Positions 17,165-27,785 are shown, counted from the first letter of the stretch. The stretch: DNA of 64,000 nucleotides from Thermoanaerobacter thermocopriae JCM 7501 (GCF_001310975.1 NZ_BAZY01000007.1:38439-102438), one strand, 5' to 3'. The notes: a model not told the origin generated them from the sequence alone. Numbers and translations: made by a program.

Positions 17165-18286
17165 TCAAAATCCAATTAAAAGACGAATTCTAAGTTGTAA
17201 TAATTTCAACAGCTGCTGCATAGGTGGAGAAAAATACGCTATTACTCCCAGAGGAATCAACGCTGCCAGTATAATGCTTAATATATAAGAAATTTTAAAA
17301 TTTTCCCTGTACAGCTTATTTACTCCTTTGGCATCGATTAATTTTTCTCCCACTTTTAATCGCACTAAAAAAGTGCTGGACATTCCTTTTCTCCCTTTTT
17401 CCAGAAAATCAATCATACTGGAATGGGTCCCTACAGCAACAATTAAGTCAGCACCTTTTTCAAATGCCAACAGCATAGCTATATCTTCACTTGTACCCGG
17501 TGCCTTAAAAATTTCTGCTTTAAGGCCTAATGCCTTTACTCTATCTAAGCCCGGTGCTCTTCCGTTGGGATAAGCATGAACTACGATTTCGCGAGCCTTT
17601 TTTAAAGCCTCATCACTTACACTGTCCATATCACCAATGACTATATCAGGTACAAGACCAAACTCTAAAAGAGCATCTGCCCCTCCATCTACTCCTATTA
17701 AAATAGGTTTTACATCGTTTATATACTGTTTTATTGTAAATAAGTCTTCTTTGTAATCCTTTCCTCTAACAACTACAAGAGCATGTCGATTCTTAAAACG
17801 AGTTTTAACATTTGGTAATTCAACTCCCCCTAGAATAAAATATTTTTCTTTCTTGGCATATTCTAATGTATTTTCAATGAATTTATCTAATTCAACACCT
17901 ATGTTTTCACGACTTTCCTGCAATTTATAGTTTATAACGTCTTTTGTGAGAAGTTTTCCTCTTTTTATAAGCAGACCGTCTTTATATATTTCATTATCAA
18001 TTATAGTTATTTTGTCATTTTCTTTCAATAAATCAAAAATGTCTTTTCCTACATCGTCAATAATTGGAATTCCTGCCTCACATAAGATGGAAGGTCCCAT
18101 GTTAGGATATCTACCGCTTATAGATTTATCAGCATTTATGACTGCCAAAGCTTTTTTCTCTACTAAAGATTCAGCAGCCACTTCATCTATATCTCTATGA
18201 TCAATTATAGCTATTTCTCCAGGATTTAATCTTTTCACTAAATTTTTAGTTCTTTTATCCATTTTCACTGTTCCTGTTATTTGCAT
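17165..18286 (-). CDS. Cytokinetic ring protein SteA-like
   Basis: About 373 residues. The N-terminal part (GEIAIIDHRDIDEVAAESLVEKKALAV) and the thiamin pyrophosphokinase-like core (VDGGADALLEFGLVPDIVIG, GTSEDIAMLLA) match SteA. A C-terminal hydrophobic helix (SYILSIILAALIPLGVIAYF) anchors it to the membrane. SteA and SteB together localise to the divisome and influence septal peptidoglycan hydrolysis in Corynebacterium. Start chosen at ATG 18286 with TGGAGGAAA upstream rather than the earlier ATG at 18301. Directly downstream of spo0A after two hairpins. Confidence 0.8.
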   Translation of the reverse strand: MQITGTVKMDKRTKNLVKRLNPGEIAIIDHRDIDEVAAESLVEKKALAVINADKSISGRYPNMGPSILCEAGIPIIDDVGKDIFDLLKENDKITIIDNEIYKDGLLIKRGKLLTKDVINYKLQESRENIGVELDKFIENTLEYAKKEKYFILGGVELPNVKTRFKNRHALVVVRGKDYKEDLFTIKQYINDVKPILIGVDGGADALLEFGLVPDIVIGDMDSVSDEALKKAREIVVHAYPNGRAPGLDRVKALGLKAEIFKAPGTSEDIAMLLAFEKGADLIVAVGTHSSMIDFLEKGRKGMSSTFLVRLKVGEKLIDAKGVNKLYRENFKISYILSIILAALIPLGVIAYFSPPMQQLLKLLQLRIRLLIGF

Positions 18287-18373
18287 ACAAGTTTCCTCCA
18301 TAAAGTAACATCGTTTATTATTATAGCATAAAAAATTTTTACAGGAAATAAAAAAGTCATTTTATTCAGTTAC

Positions 18374-18421
18374 ATGAAAATCCTTCCACTTGTTGAATCC
18401 TCAACAAATAGAAGGATTTTT
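18374..18421 (-). terminator. Second hairpin between spo0A and steA
   Basis: AAAATCCTTC pairs with GAAGGATTTT and the inner TTGTTGA with TCAACAA, forming a long imperfect stem. T run is better on the plus strand. May back up the spo0A terminator. Confidence 0.6.
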
Positions 18422-18459
18422 GGCTCTACTTTTATGTTTTATCATATTTTTAAATGAGA

Positions 18460-18503
18460 GCTAAAAAAAGAAAAAGCAGGTATCTGCTCTTTTACCCTGC
18501 TTT
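18460..18503 (-). terminator. Terminator of spo0A
   Basis: On the minus strand AAAGCAGG (18496-18503) pairs with CCTGCTTT (18473-18480) and is followed by TTCTTTTTTT. The upstream arm lies inside the last codons of spo0A. Confidence 0.85.
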
Positions 18504-19274
18504 CATTCCCAACCTCAATTTATCAGCAATAAGCGCAATGAACTCAGAATTTGTTGGTTTACCTTTTTCGTCATTTATAGTATATCCAAAAAGTTCATTT
18601 AAAACTTCAGTTTTGCCCCTACTCCAAGCGACCTCTATTGCATGCCTTATAGCTCTTTCTACTCTGCTGGGAGTAGTATTGTACTTTTCCGCTATTTTAG
18701 GATATAACATTTTGGTTACAGAATTCAAGTACTCCATATTGCTTATAACAAGAGAAATAGCATCTCTTAGATACATATACCCCTTTATATGAGCTGGTAC
18801 TCCTACCTCATGAATAATTTCTGTAATCATCGCTTCAAGGTCATAATTTTTCTTTGCCTTTACCACAGGAAAAACAGTCTTTGATACTACATCTAACTCA
18901 GATTCCATAATTTCAGAAATCCTTTTTGATAGCATAGCTAAATCAAACGGCTTTAAAATATAATAATCGGCTCCTAAGGCAATAGCTCGTTGAGTTATTT
19001 TTTCTTGGCCAACAGCAGATAAAACTAAAATTTTAGGCTTTTTTAATTGTTCCTCATTTATCTTTTCCAAAACACCAATACCGTCTAAATATGGCATTAT
19101 AATATCTAAAATTAACAAATCCGGCGAATGATCTTTGATTAATTCAATTGCTTGGTTGCCATCATTGGCAACACCTACCACTTCAATATTTTCTTGGGTA
19201 GATAAATACTCAGCTAAAATAGTAGCAAACTCTTTGTTATCATCCGCTATTCCTACTCTAACTTTCTTAACCAA
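18492..19274 (-). CDS. spo0A: Sporulation master regulator Spo0A
   Basis: A 260-residue response regulator. The receiver domain has the acidic pair Asp11/Asp12, the phospho-acceptor Asp57 in LLILDIIMP, and Lys in ILKPFDL. The effector domain carries the near-invariant helix [18 protein letters not shown] that contacts 0A boxes. When phosphorylated it starts sporulation. The start codon is TTG at 19274 with GGGAGG 8 nt upstream. Directly downstream of spoIVB, the conserved order in spore formers. Confidence 0.97.
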   Translation of the reverse strand: MVKKVRVGIADDNKEFATILAEYLSTQENIEVVGVANDGNQAIELIKDHSPDLLILDIIMPYLDGIGVLEKINEEQLKKPKILVLSAVGQEKITQRAIALGADYYILKPFDLAMLSKRISEIMESELDVVSKTVFPVVKAKKNYDLEAMITEIIHEVGVPAHIKGYMYLRDAISLVISNMEYLNSVTKMLYPKIAEKYNTTPSRVERAIRHAIEVAWSRGKTEVLNELFGYTINDEKGKPTNSEFIALIADKLRLGMKAG

Positions 19275-19315
19275 TTATTTAACCTCCCATTGCTAATATT
19301 AGTATAATATTTATT

Positions 19316-19340
19316 ATTCTACATAATATATGAATTTCCT
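19316..19340 (-). promoter_or_regulatory. Sigma-H-type promoter of spo0A
   Basis: AGGAAATT (19333-19340) is followed by 13 nt (catatattatgta) and GAAT (19316-19319 in GTAGAATAA). This matches RNAGGAWWW / RNNGAATWW. Bacillus spo0A has a sigma-H promoter (Ps), which supports the assignment. Confidence 0.72.
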
Positions 19341-19358
19341 TCTTTTTCCCGAAAAATT

Positions 19359-20670
19359 TTAATTATTTGTAAAGACCTGTTTATTATTAAGTAGATTATT
19401 CATTTCCCTCATCATCCATTCTGCATAAACAGCATAACCTTTTGTTGGGTCATTAACAAAAACGTGAGTAACTGCTCCAACCAGTTTCCCATCTTGTATA
19501 ATAGGGCTACCGCTCATACCTTGTATTATGCCTCCAGTCTTTTTTAATAAATTCTTGTCAACAATCTTAATTATCATGCTTTTAGAACTAGGAGTTTCTT
19601 GATATACTTTTTGATAATTTCAATATCAAATTCCTGTATACCTGTACCATCAATGGTAGCTAATATTTTCGCTGGTCCTTCTTTTATTTGGCTTTGATAT
19701 GCTATAGGAATCTCTCCATACAAATCATTATTAAAATCTTTATACATATTCCCATAAATTCCAAATTCAGTATTTTTGAGTATATTACCGATTGTATCAA
19801 CTTCTTCTAAAAAAATCCCTTTTAATTCCCCCGGCCTACTTCTTCTTCCCTGGTCAATAGAAGTAATTCGAGAATTCATAATCTCACCGTTTTCTACTGA
19901 TAACATGTGCCAGTGTCTACATCAGTTATAGCATGGCCTAAAGCTCCATATATCTTTGTCGTAGGATAATAAAAGGTTAAGGTTCCTATACCAGCAGTGT
20001 GATCTCTTACCCAAAGACCTATTCTGTATTGTTTATCCTCTTTTGATTTTACAGGACAAATACTAGTATAAAAAATGTGGTTTTTCCTGTTTATTTTTAA
20101 TTTTAAAGCTTTTCCCTTTAATTTATTTGCAATGTTAGTAATGTCTTCTGCACGTTTTATTTCCTTACCGTTGACCTCTAATATTATATCTCCTATCTGT
20201 ATTTTTCCTTGTTTATAAGGACTATAAATTTTACTATCCTCTCCCATTATATCTGAATAACCTACTACTAATACGCCTTTTGTGTTTAGCTTAACCCCTA
20301 TTGCTTGACCACCTGGAACTACTTTTGTAGGCGGAACAATATCGACACTAATATGTTTTATAGGAAATATTCCAAATAGCTTAAAATCCAAATTTACTGT
20401 ACCGGTGTTTACAGCTTCTATTGTAATTGGTTTTTTTAAATTTAAAACATTTTTACCTTCTGTATCATTAATTTTCAAAAAACCTTTTTTATCAGCCTGA
20501 AAACTTACTTTTATTGGTATATTAAAGTTATAATTGACTTTTTCCCCTTGAAAAAATTTAAAACTTGAGGGGGTTTTTGCTATATCTTGTATAGGAGTAA
20601 AATAGTTTGCAAATACTAAAAAAAAGCTTAAGGATATAAAAAGTAACAACTTTACTGTATTTTTTGGCAT
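19359..20670 (-). CDS. spoIVB: SpoIVB serine peptidase (two frameshifts)
   Basis: SpoIVB is a forespore-secreted SA-clan protease that signals activation of pro-sigma-K processing. It has a signal anchor (residues 7-24), a PDZ domain ([13 protein letters not shown] and [15 protein letters not shown]) and catalytic-region motifs [10 protein letters not shown] and [20 protein letters not shown]. The frame breaks near 19903 (one A missing; corrected reading [15 protein letters not shown]) and at 19608-19612 (A run one short; corrected reading [16 protein letters not shown]). Total about 437 residues, the usual length. Upstream of spo0A as in Bacillus. Confidence 0.93.
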
Positions 20671-20709
20671 TTTCTCACTTCCTTTTTTGTGGCTTATTTA
20701 ATCTAAAAT

Positions 20710-20739
20710 TAACTTAACCTTTTTTAAAGTTTTATATAC
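20710..20739 (-). promoter_or_regulatory. Sigma-G/sigma-F-like promoter of spoIVB
   Basis: GTATA (20735-20739), a 15-nt spacer and GGTTAAGTTA (20710-20719) resemble the forespore consensus GNATA / GGNNANANTA, with one mismatch in the minus-10. spoIVB is a known forespore gene in Bacillus. Confidence 0.5.
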
Positions 20740-20788
20740 TGTCAATATATTAGCCGATAGTAAAAGGAAGTGAGGTCAAACCAAAATA

Positions 20789-22488
20789 TTAAATTTTGCT
20801 TTTAAATTGAGATGCAATATCTAGTAATTCTTTTGAATGGTCTAAAGTAGTCTGAGTAACACGGGAGCCTCCCATAATACGGGCTAATTCATTTATTTTT
20901 CCTTGATAATCAAGTTTTTCCACATTAATATAAGTCCTTTCCTTTCTTTCTATTTTGGAAATTCGATAATGAGTATCTGCCATAGAAGCAATTTGAGGTA
21001 GGTGAGTAACACAGATCAATTGATGTTTTTTAGAAAGATATGCCATTTTTTCCGCCACTAATTGGGCAGTTTTTCCGCTTATTCCCGTATCAACTTCGTC
21101 GAAAATCAAAGTAGAAATTCCATCTGCCGAAGCAAGAATAGTTTTTAATGCCAGCATAATTCTTGAAAGTTCACCACCAGAAGCAATTTTAGATAAAGGC
21201 TTTAGAGGCTCTCCTCTATTTGTAGAGATTAAAAATTCAATCTTATCAAATCCAGTTTCAGTAGGTTCTCCCATTTTTTCTATATTCACCTTAAAATAAG
21301 CATTTGGCATATTAAGTTCAACTAAAATTTGATTTATATTTTTTTCTATATTTTCTGCCATTTGCTTCCTTTTGAGATGTAATGCTTCACCAACTTCTAA
21401 AATTTTTTCCCATAATTTTTGTTGCTTAAGCTTTAATTCTTGCTGCTTTTCTTCAAAATTTAATATATCCTCTAATTCCCTTTTTTTATTTTCTTTAAAT
21501 TCTAAAATCTGCTGTATTGTAGGTCCATATTTTCTTTTCAAGAAATTTATTTGATCTAATCGCATTTCAATTTCCTCTAAACTTTGCTGGTTAAAATCTA
21601 AGCCTTTCAAGTAATCCCGTATCTGCAAAGCACAGTCTTCTAATTCATATAGGATATTCTCCAATTTATCTTTCAAAATTTTTAACTTTTCATCTATAGT
21701 AAGAGCAGTTTCTAAATTTTTAATTGCAACATGTAAATTATCTAAAACAGAAAAGCTCCCACTACCTTCGTACAAAATTTGTAACTAGAATTCATAGCGG
21801 TGAATAATTTTTCGAAATTTAATAATAAATTTCTTTTTTCTAACAACTGACTTTCTTCTTCTACGCTTAAACTTGCCCTTTCAATCTCTTCAATTTGATA
21901 TTTCAAAAGCTCAATTGTTTCATTTTTTTCTTTCTCATCTTTAAAAAAACTTGAAATCTCTTTTTGTATCCTGTTGTATTCTTTTAATAGCTCCTTAAAT
22001 TTTTCTCTTAAAGCTTTAAACTCCTCATCCCCAAAGTTATCTAAGATAAAAAGATGTTTAGTATTGTCTAAAAGAAACTGATGCTCATGTTGGCCTAAAA
22101 TATCTACTAAGAAAGCTCCTATTTTACTCAAAAAAGAAAGAGGCACTATTCTGCCATTTATTCTACAATAACTTCTTCCGTTTTTTGTAATTTCCCTATT
22201 TATTATTAAAGTGTCATCCTCTTCTAACTCCAAACCTATTTCTTCTAAAATTTCTACAATTTTATCTTTATTGGAATCCACAAAAAATACGCCCTCTACA
22301 ATAGCTTTTTCTTCACCTGTGCGTATTATCTCTTTGCTGCCCCGACCGCCTAAAAGCAGCAAGACCGAATCAATAACTATAGATTTGCCTGCTCCTGTCT
22401 CACCAGTTAATACATTGAATCCTTCCTCGAATTGCAACTCTGCCTTGTCAATTAATGCAACGTTTTGAATGCTAAGTGCTAAAAGCAT
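20789..22488 (-). CDS. recN: DNA repair protein RecN (frameshifted)
   Basis: RecN is an SMC-like ATPase recruited early to double-strand breaks. The Walker A motif GETGAGKSIVID is near residue 30. A long coiled-coil middle and the C-terminal Walker B and signature region (ASGGELSRIMLALK, IFDEVDTGISGKTAQ) follow. The frame breaks at 21774-21777, where the A run should be one longer, restoring NSSYKFLYEGSGSFSVLDNL. Total about 566 residues. ATG at 22488 with GGGGG upstream is preferred over an earlier in-frame ATG. Follows argR in the classic argR-recN order. Confidence 0.93.
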
Positions 22489-22505
22489 AGCAAAACCCCC
22501 AGAAA

Positions 22506-22973
22506 TCACTTAATTAACTTTTTGAATTTCTCCAACAACTCTTGAAGAGCTTCTTCATTTCTCGCTAAAACAAAAATAGTATTATCTCCTGCTAATGTGC
22601 CAACTATATTATTCCAATTTAATGTGTCGATAGCTTCTGCTGCTGCAGGAGCTGTGCCTGATAACGTTTTTATAACTATGATATTTCCTGCATAATCAAC
22701 ACTAATTATAGACTCAGACAATAGAGTCATTAGCCTATCTGTGATATGGCTGTCTACTTTTCCCATCGGTGCGTATTTATATCTTTTCCCATCTTCTGTT
22801 AACACTTTTATAAGTCTTAATTCTTTTATATCTCTTGACACAGTAGCCTGAGTTACATCAATACCTTGCTTTTGAAGTTCAGCTGCTAGCTCTTCCTGTG
22901 TTTCAATTTCTTTTTCAGAGATTATTTCAAGAATTTTAGCGTGCCGAGCTATTTTCATCATATTAGCCATCAC
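22506..22973 (-). CDS. argR: Arginine repressor ArgR/AhrC
   Basis: A hexameric, arginine-dependent transcription factor. It has an N-terminal winged helix ([20 protein letters not shown] then VSRDIKEL) and a C-terminal oligomerisation and arginine-binding domain ([25 protein letters not shown]). Length 155 fits. Two Met codons (22973 and 22961) are possible starts; GAGGTGATGG lies over the first. It is 6 nt from nadK. Confidence 0.95.
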   Translation of the reverse strand: MMANMMKIARHAKILEIISEKEIETQEELAAELQKQGIDVTQATVSRDIKELRLIKVLTEDGKRYKYAPMGKVDSHITDRLMTLLSESIISVDYAGNIIVIKTLSGTAPAAAEAIDTLNWNNIVGTLAGDNTIFVLARNEEALQELLEKFKKLIK

Positions 22974-22979
22974 CTCATT

Positions 22980-23834
22980 TTATCTTTCTGTAAGTTTGTC
23001 CCTCAACAAATCAAAAAAATTGGTATTTTTTACTTTTATAAGATTGGTATATTCATTGCTCTTTTTAATGTAAATTATATCTCTATAATCAAGTTTAAAT
23101 CCCTGTTGCCCGTCGGTTGTTATCATTAAATCGTGATTTTCTTCGCTTATTTCCAATCTTATAACATCCTCTGGTAAAACTATTATAGACCTTGAATACA
23201 AAGTATGAGGGCAGATGGGTGTTATTATTATAACTTCAACAGTAGGATATACAATAGGTCCGCCCGCCGAAAGCGAATAAGCAGTTGAACCAGTAGGAGT
23301 TGCAATTATTACTCCATCTGCTAAATAGGTATCTACGTAATTGTTATTTACATAGGCATTTATGCGAGCCATTCTTGAAAAAGCTCCTCTTGTAATAACA
23401 ATATCATTTAAAGCTCTAAAATTAATGATTTCCATATCATTTTTAACTATATTTGCTTCCAGCATCATCCTTTTTTCGACTGTATATTCTCCCTTATATA
23501 TTTTATCTAAAGAAATAAACGCCTCATTCATGTCTACCTCTGTAAGAAATCCAAGGTGACCCAAATTTACGGCAAAAATAGGCGTGCCAAAAGGTGCACA
23601 AAGCCTCGCTACATTTAAAATAGTGCCATCTCCTCCTAGTGCAATTATAAAATCGGACTTACTATATATATCTGTGGATTTTTTACCGTATTTATCATAA
23701 CCCATTTTAGAAGCAACTATTTCGTTAAGATATGGCTCAGAATCATGCTCCAGTAGCCATTTTACAATGGATTTAGTTACTTCTAAGTCTTTATCTTTAT
23801 TAATATTGGGAATAACACCGACTTTTTTCATCAT
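22980..23834 (-). CDS. nadK: NAD kinase
   Basis: Phosphorylates NAD to NADP. The GGDG motif is in IIALGGDGTILNVARL, the substrate loop in ATPTGSTAYSLSAGGPIVYP. The 284-residue length and the ATG start at 23834 (double Met) match the family. Between tlyA and argR, the conserved Firmicute order dxs-tlyA-nadK-argR-recN. Confidence 0.95.
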   Translation of the reverse strand: MMKKVGVIPNINKDKDLEVTKSIVKWLLEHDSEPYLNEIVASKMGYDKYGKKSTDIYSKSDFIIALGGDGTILNVARLCAPFGTPIFAVNLGHLGFLTEVDMNEAFISLDKIYKGEYTVEKRMMLEANIVKNDMEIINFRALNDIVITRGAFSRMARINAYVNNNYVDTYLADGVIIATPTGSTAYSLSAGGPIVYPTVEVIIITPICPHTLYSRSIIVLPEDVIRLEISEENHDLMITTDGQQGFKLDYRDIIYIKKSNEYTNLIKVKNTNFFDLLRDKLTER

Positions 23835-23889
23835 AATATCACCACATTTATCATATTCTACAAAAAAACAAATTTTCCTGCTAAATATT

Positions 23890-24690
23890 TTATTTGTCCA
23901 AAGTTTTAAAAGCCTCTTCTATAATTTTCGCAATGTCAAAGTTGAATTGATTTTTAATTTCTTTTTTACCGCAAATTAAATATTCTATATTGCCTTCTGC
24001 ACCCTTTATAGGAGAATAGGTAATGCCTATTATACCGTAATTATATTTTTGAAACAAGGTCACAATTTTTTCAATCACTTCTTTATGAACAGCGGGATCT
24101 TTTACAACACCTTTTTTGCCTACTTTTTCTCTCCCCGCTTCAAATTGCGGCTTTATTAAAGCTATCAAGTCTCCCTCTGATTTTAAAAATTTATCTGCAG
24201 AAGGTATTACAAGTTCAAGGGAAATAAAGGAGACGTCTATTGTGATTATATCCACTATTTCAGGCAATGTCTTTAAAAATCTTATATTAGTCTTTTCCAT
24301 ATTTATAACCCGAGGGTCATTTCTTAAACTCCAATCCAATTGCCCGTATCCTACATCTACAGCATATACTCTTATAGCACCATGTTTCAAAAGGCAGTCA
24401 GTAAAACCTCCTGTAGAAGCTCCAATGTCTAAGGCAATCTTCCCAGTCACATCAATATTAAAAGTTTCTATCGCTTTTTGTAACTTTAGTCCACCCCTAC
24501 TTACATAAGGTAAAGAGTTAGTTTTTACCTCGATTGAAGAATCTATGTTGACAAACTCTCCAGCTTTTTCAATTTTCTTGCCATCAACATATACTTCTCC
24601 TGCCATAATAGAAGCTTTTGCTTTTTCTCTTGAAGAGAAAAAACCTTTTTGAACTAGTAAAACATCCAATCTTTCTTTTTTTGACGCCAT
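23890..24690 (-). CDS. tlyA: TlyA family rRNA (cytidine-2'-O)-methyltransferase
   Basis: 266 residues: an N-terminal S4 RNA-binding domain (RLDVLLVQKGFFSSREKAKA) and an FtsJ/RrmJ-type methyltransferase domain with the SAM motif ALDIGASTGGFTDCLL and the catalytic-region IALIKPQFEAG. TlyA methylates 16S and/or 23S rRNA. ATG at 24690 follows dxs stop by 2 nt. Confidence 0.92.
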   Translation of the reverse strand: MASKKERLDVLLVQKGFFSSREKAKASIMAGEVYVDGKKIEKAGEFVNIDSSIEVKTNSLPYVSRGGLKLQKAIETFNIDVTGKIALDIGASTGGFTDCLLKHGAIRVYAVDVGYGQLDWSLRNDPRVINMEKTNIRFLKTLPEIVDIITIDVSFISLELVIPSADKFLKSEGDLIALIKPQFEAGREKVGKKGVVKDPAVHKEVIEKIVTLFQKYNYGIIGITYSPIKGAEGNIEYLICGKKEIKNQFNFDIAKIIEEAFKTLDK

Positions 24691-24692
24691 AT

Positions 24693-26553
24693 TTACCTCA
24701 TTTCCTTATATTTTTGTAGTATAGTATTTGCGATAGACTCGGCATCCAAATTGTATTTTTTAAACAAACTTTCCACATCTCCCTGTTCAATAAATTTATC
24801 AGGAAATCCCAAACGTAAAACTGGCTTATGTATTCCGGTAGAATTCAAAAGCTCTAGTATAGCACTTCCAACGCCACCCACTATTACATTGTCTTCTACT
24901 GTAACAATAAATTTAACTTTGTTTGAAATATCCAAAATTAGCTCTTCATCTAAAGGTTTGACAAATCTCAAATTAACAATAAATGGTTGCAAATCAGAGG
25001 CTTTTAAAATTTCTTTCGCCTTTAATGCCTTTTCTACCATTCTTCCTAATGCAAAAATCGCTATCTCTTTTCCTTCACAAACCAATTCTGCCTTTCCAAA
25101 CTCTATACTGCATTCTCTTGTAATATCAAATTTTCCTGCTTTTCCTCTTGGATACCTTATAGCAACAGGAAAGTCAAGATTTCTTGATAATTTAATCATT
25201 TCAACCAATTCATTTGCGTCTTTTGGAGACATAATCGCTATATTAGGAATTGGCCTTAAATAAGATAAATCAAAAACTCCTTGATGGGTTTCACCATCTT
25301 CCCCTACAATCCCTGCTCTGTCAATTGCAAAAACAACAGGCAATTTTTGTATACATACATCGTGGATAATCTGGTCATAAGCCCTTTGCAAAAAAGTAGA
25401 ATACACTGCAAAGTAAGGCTTATATCCCTGCACTGCCATTCCTGCTGCAAAGGTAGTAGCGTGTTGCTCTGCTATTCCAACATCAAAAAATCTTTCAGGT
25501 ATTAATTTTGCAAAATGAATAAGTCCTGTTCCTTCTGGCATGGCAGCAGTTATTGCAACAATTTCGTCATCTTTTAATGCCATTTCAGTAAGAGTCTTTC
25601 CAAATACGTCAGAATAAGTCTCCTGTTCCTCATTTACAAACTTCCCCGTTTGTATGTCAAAAGGAGCTGCAGAATGGAATTTCTCTGGAAATTTTTCTGC
25701 AAATTTGTAGCCCTTACCTTTTTTGGTAACAACATGTATTAAAATAGGTCCTTTCATTCTTTTTGCTCTTTCTAAAACCTCTATAAGCCTCCAACATCAT
25801 GTCCGTCAATAGGTCCTAAATATGTAAAACCCATCTCTTCAAAAAACATTCCCGGCACTACTAACTGTTTTACAGAATCTTTTATCTTTTCGATGTATTT
25901 ATGCAGACTTTTCCCAATTGGAGGCGCAATATTGAGTAAATTATCAACTTCTTGTTTAATTTATTATAAGTAGGATCTGTTCTTAGCTTGCTTAAATACA
26001 AAGATAAACTGCCCACGTTTTCAGAAATCGACATTTCATTGTGATTTAATACAACAATCAAATTTGTCTCAGACCTTCCTGCATCGTTTAATGCCTCAAG
26101 AGCCATACCACCAGTTAAAGCTCCATCCCCAATTACTGCTACTACAGAGTATTTTTCACCCTTCAAATCTCTTGCCTTGGCTATACCTAATGCTGCAGAT
26201 ATAGAGGTACTGCTGTGACCAGCTCCAAATACATCGTGCACGCTTTCTGCCCTTTTAGTAAAGCCAGAAAGGCCATTGAATTTTCTCAAAGTGTCAAATT
26301 GGTCTTTCCTTCCCGTAAGCATTTTATGTACGTAGCATTGGTGCCCAACATCCCAAATTATTTTGTCAACCGGAGAATCAAAAACATAATGAAGTGCAAT
26401 AGTAAGTTCAACAATTCCAAGGTTTGATGCTAAGTGGCCCCCCGTTTTAGACACCTTTTCTATTAAAAATTGGCGTATTTCTCTGCAAAGCAGGAGAAAA
26501 TCCTTCTTGTCTAATTTTTTTAGATCATAAGGGCTATCAATTTGTTCAAGCAT
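24693..26553 (-). CDS. dxs: 1-deoxy-D-xylulose-5-phosphate synthase (two frameshifts)
   Basis: Catalyses the first step of the MEP isoprenoid pathway from pyruvate and glyceraldehyde 3-phosphate. The N-terminal thiamine-diphosphate domain has [14 protein letters not shown] and [18 protein letters not shown]; the transketolase-like middle has [15 protein letters not shown] and [19 protein letters not shown]. The frame breaks near 25953 (A missing; corrected [13 protein letters not shown]) and near 25787 (A missing; corrected [14 protein letters not shown]). The stretch between the breaks ([20 protein letters not shown], then YLGPIDGHD) is intact. Total about 620 residues. It follows oapA by 10 nt. 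Confidence 0.95.
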
Positions 26554-26563
26554 TTAAAGACCC

Positions 26564-27150
26564 TCACTTTCTTTTCTTCCTTTTATTATTCTTAAAATCT
26601 GGCAAAATCTTTATACCTGTTTTTTTTTCAATCCACGCCAGCATCACAGCAACTCCATACACAATAGACTGACTTTTAGCTATACCTATGTTCTTCCCCA
26701 CAGCCTTTCCTCCAATGGTAATGGCAGATAATAGACCTCCTAAAATTGCAGTATAAATAGAGCCTTTAGCTCCCTCAAAAGTAAATTTTACAATTATCGC
26801 CATCAGAGCAGCCCCAGATACAATCCCGGAAATATCTCCCACAACGTCATTGCAAAAATTAGCTACTATATTAGCATTTCTGAGAAGTTTTATGCCTTCC
26901 TTTGCCCCAAATACTTTTTTAGCTGCCATTGCATGAAAGGGTTCTTCTCTGCCTGAAATCACTGCTGTACCTATTACATCAAAAATTATACCAATTAACA
27001 CTATAAAACCAAGAACGCAAAAGGCTACAATGAGATTGCTTTCTTTCAATGCAACATCAGAAAAAAATTTAATATGGTAGCAAGAAAAAAGGTTATAATA
27101 GATATATGTAAAATCCATTTATAATCCATATTTATGCTTTTGTTTTTCAT
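26564..27150 (-). CDS. oapA: OLE-associated membrane protein A (frameshifted)
   Basis: OapA is the membrane protein that binds OLE RNA and tethers it to the cell membrane. About 195 residues with several hydrophobic helices, notably LIVAFCVLGFIVLIGIIFDVIG and a GGLLSAITIGGKAVGK segment, and conserved acidic residues within membrane spans (IFDVIGTA; CNDVVGDI). The start is ATG at 27150 (MKNKSINMDYKW) downstream of AGGAGG. The frame then breaks at 27061-27067, where the run of seven A on the plus strand should be eight; correction gives ATILNFFSDVALKESNL. Positioned right behind the OLE RNA and before dxs, the known arrangement. Confidence 0.88.
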
Positions 27151-27180
27151 AATAAAAAAAGAACCTCCTATGGTATATGT

Positions 27181-27780
27181 AGGCAAAGTGGTAGCATATT
27201 GAGTAAACTTTGCGGCTTAGGTCCAGTAGGATTTCCCAAGCAGGCACTGAACGTCACCGTTCAGCGGTTCCCCTTTAAGCCCGCTTTTACCTTGTTGCCA
27301 AAGGTAAGACTGGATTGCCACTTAGCCCGCACTGTAATCCCCAATATGCCGCCGGCAAGGCACAGCCTAGGAGTTTTCCTCACCAGAGGGACTAATCCCT
27401 ATCCTCTTTTGCAATTCGGGTTTCATCAGCAATAGCAGTAATTCAAGAGCTCATTGAATTACTGCTTAAATTAAAACTGATATCCACCCGAATCACTCAA
27501 GGCAGGCTACACTGTCCGCAGCTTTATGGCCGCGCGACAGGTTCATCCCACCCCATAGCTTAAGAGCCACGCAGGTGGGTCTCCGCGGAGGAAGGGTCAA
27601 CGCCCACATGCCATTGTGGATCGCCCCCCCTCCTTAACTCCCAGCACCAGCCCCCAACTGGGCGTTGAAAGCCAGCACCAGGAACTTCATCGATGTGCCC
27701 TTGACGGATTTTTAGGCCCGTCTTCGGGATTAGCGCCTCTGACTAGGATACTGCACCACTTTGCCTTTCTCTTCAAGGTA
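27181..27780 (-). ncRNA. ole: OLE (ornate, large, extremophilic) RNA
   Basis: A roughly 600-nt GC-rich block in very AT-rich DNA with no conserved protein frame. Its ends pair: GGCAAAGTGGT (27182-27192 on the plus strand) is the exact reverse complement of ACCACTTTGCC (27755-27765), an 11-bp closing helix. Many internal GC-rich inverted segments are visible. Location is diagnostic: between ispA and oapA-dxs, where OLE RNAs occur in extremophilic Firmicutes. OLE RNA forms a membrane ribonucleoprotein with OapA and others, linked to stress tolerance. A sigma-A-type promoter precedes it. Assigned by size, position and partner gene; covariance search not possible here. Confidence 0.9.
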
Positions 27781-27785
27781 TCTTA

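Noticed and set aside
24751..25263. Plus-strand 170-codon frame
   Set aside because: Antisense shadow of dxs; composition is typical of reversed coding DNA.
27199..27435. Plus-strand frame in the GC-rich block before ispA
   Set aside because: It lies antisense to the OLE RNA, has no ribosome site and no family resemblance.
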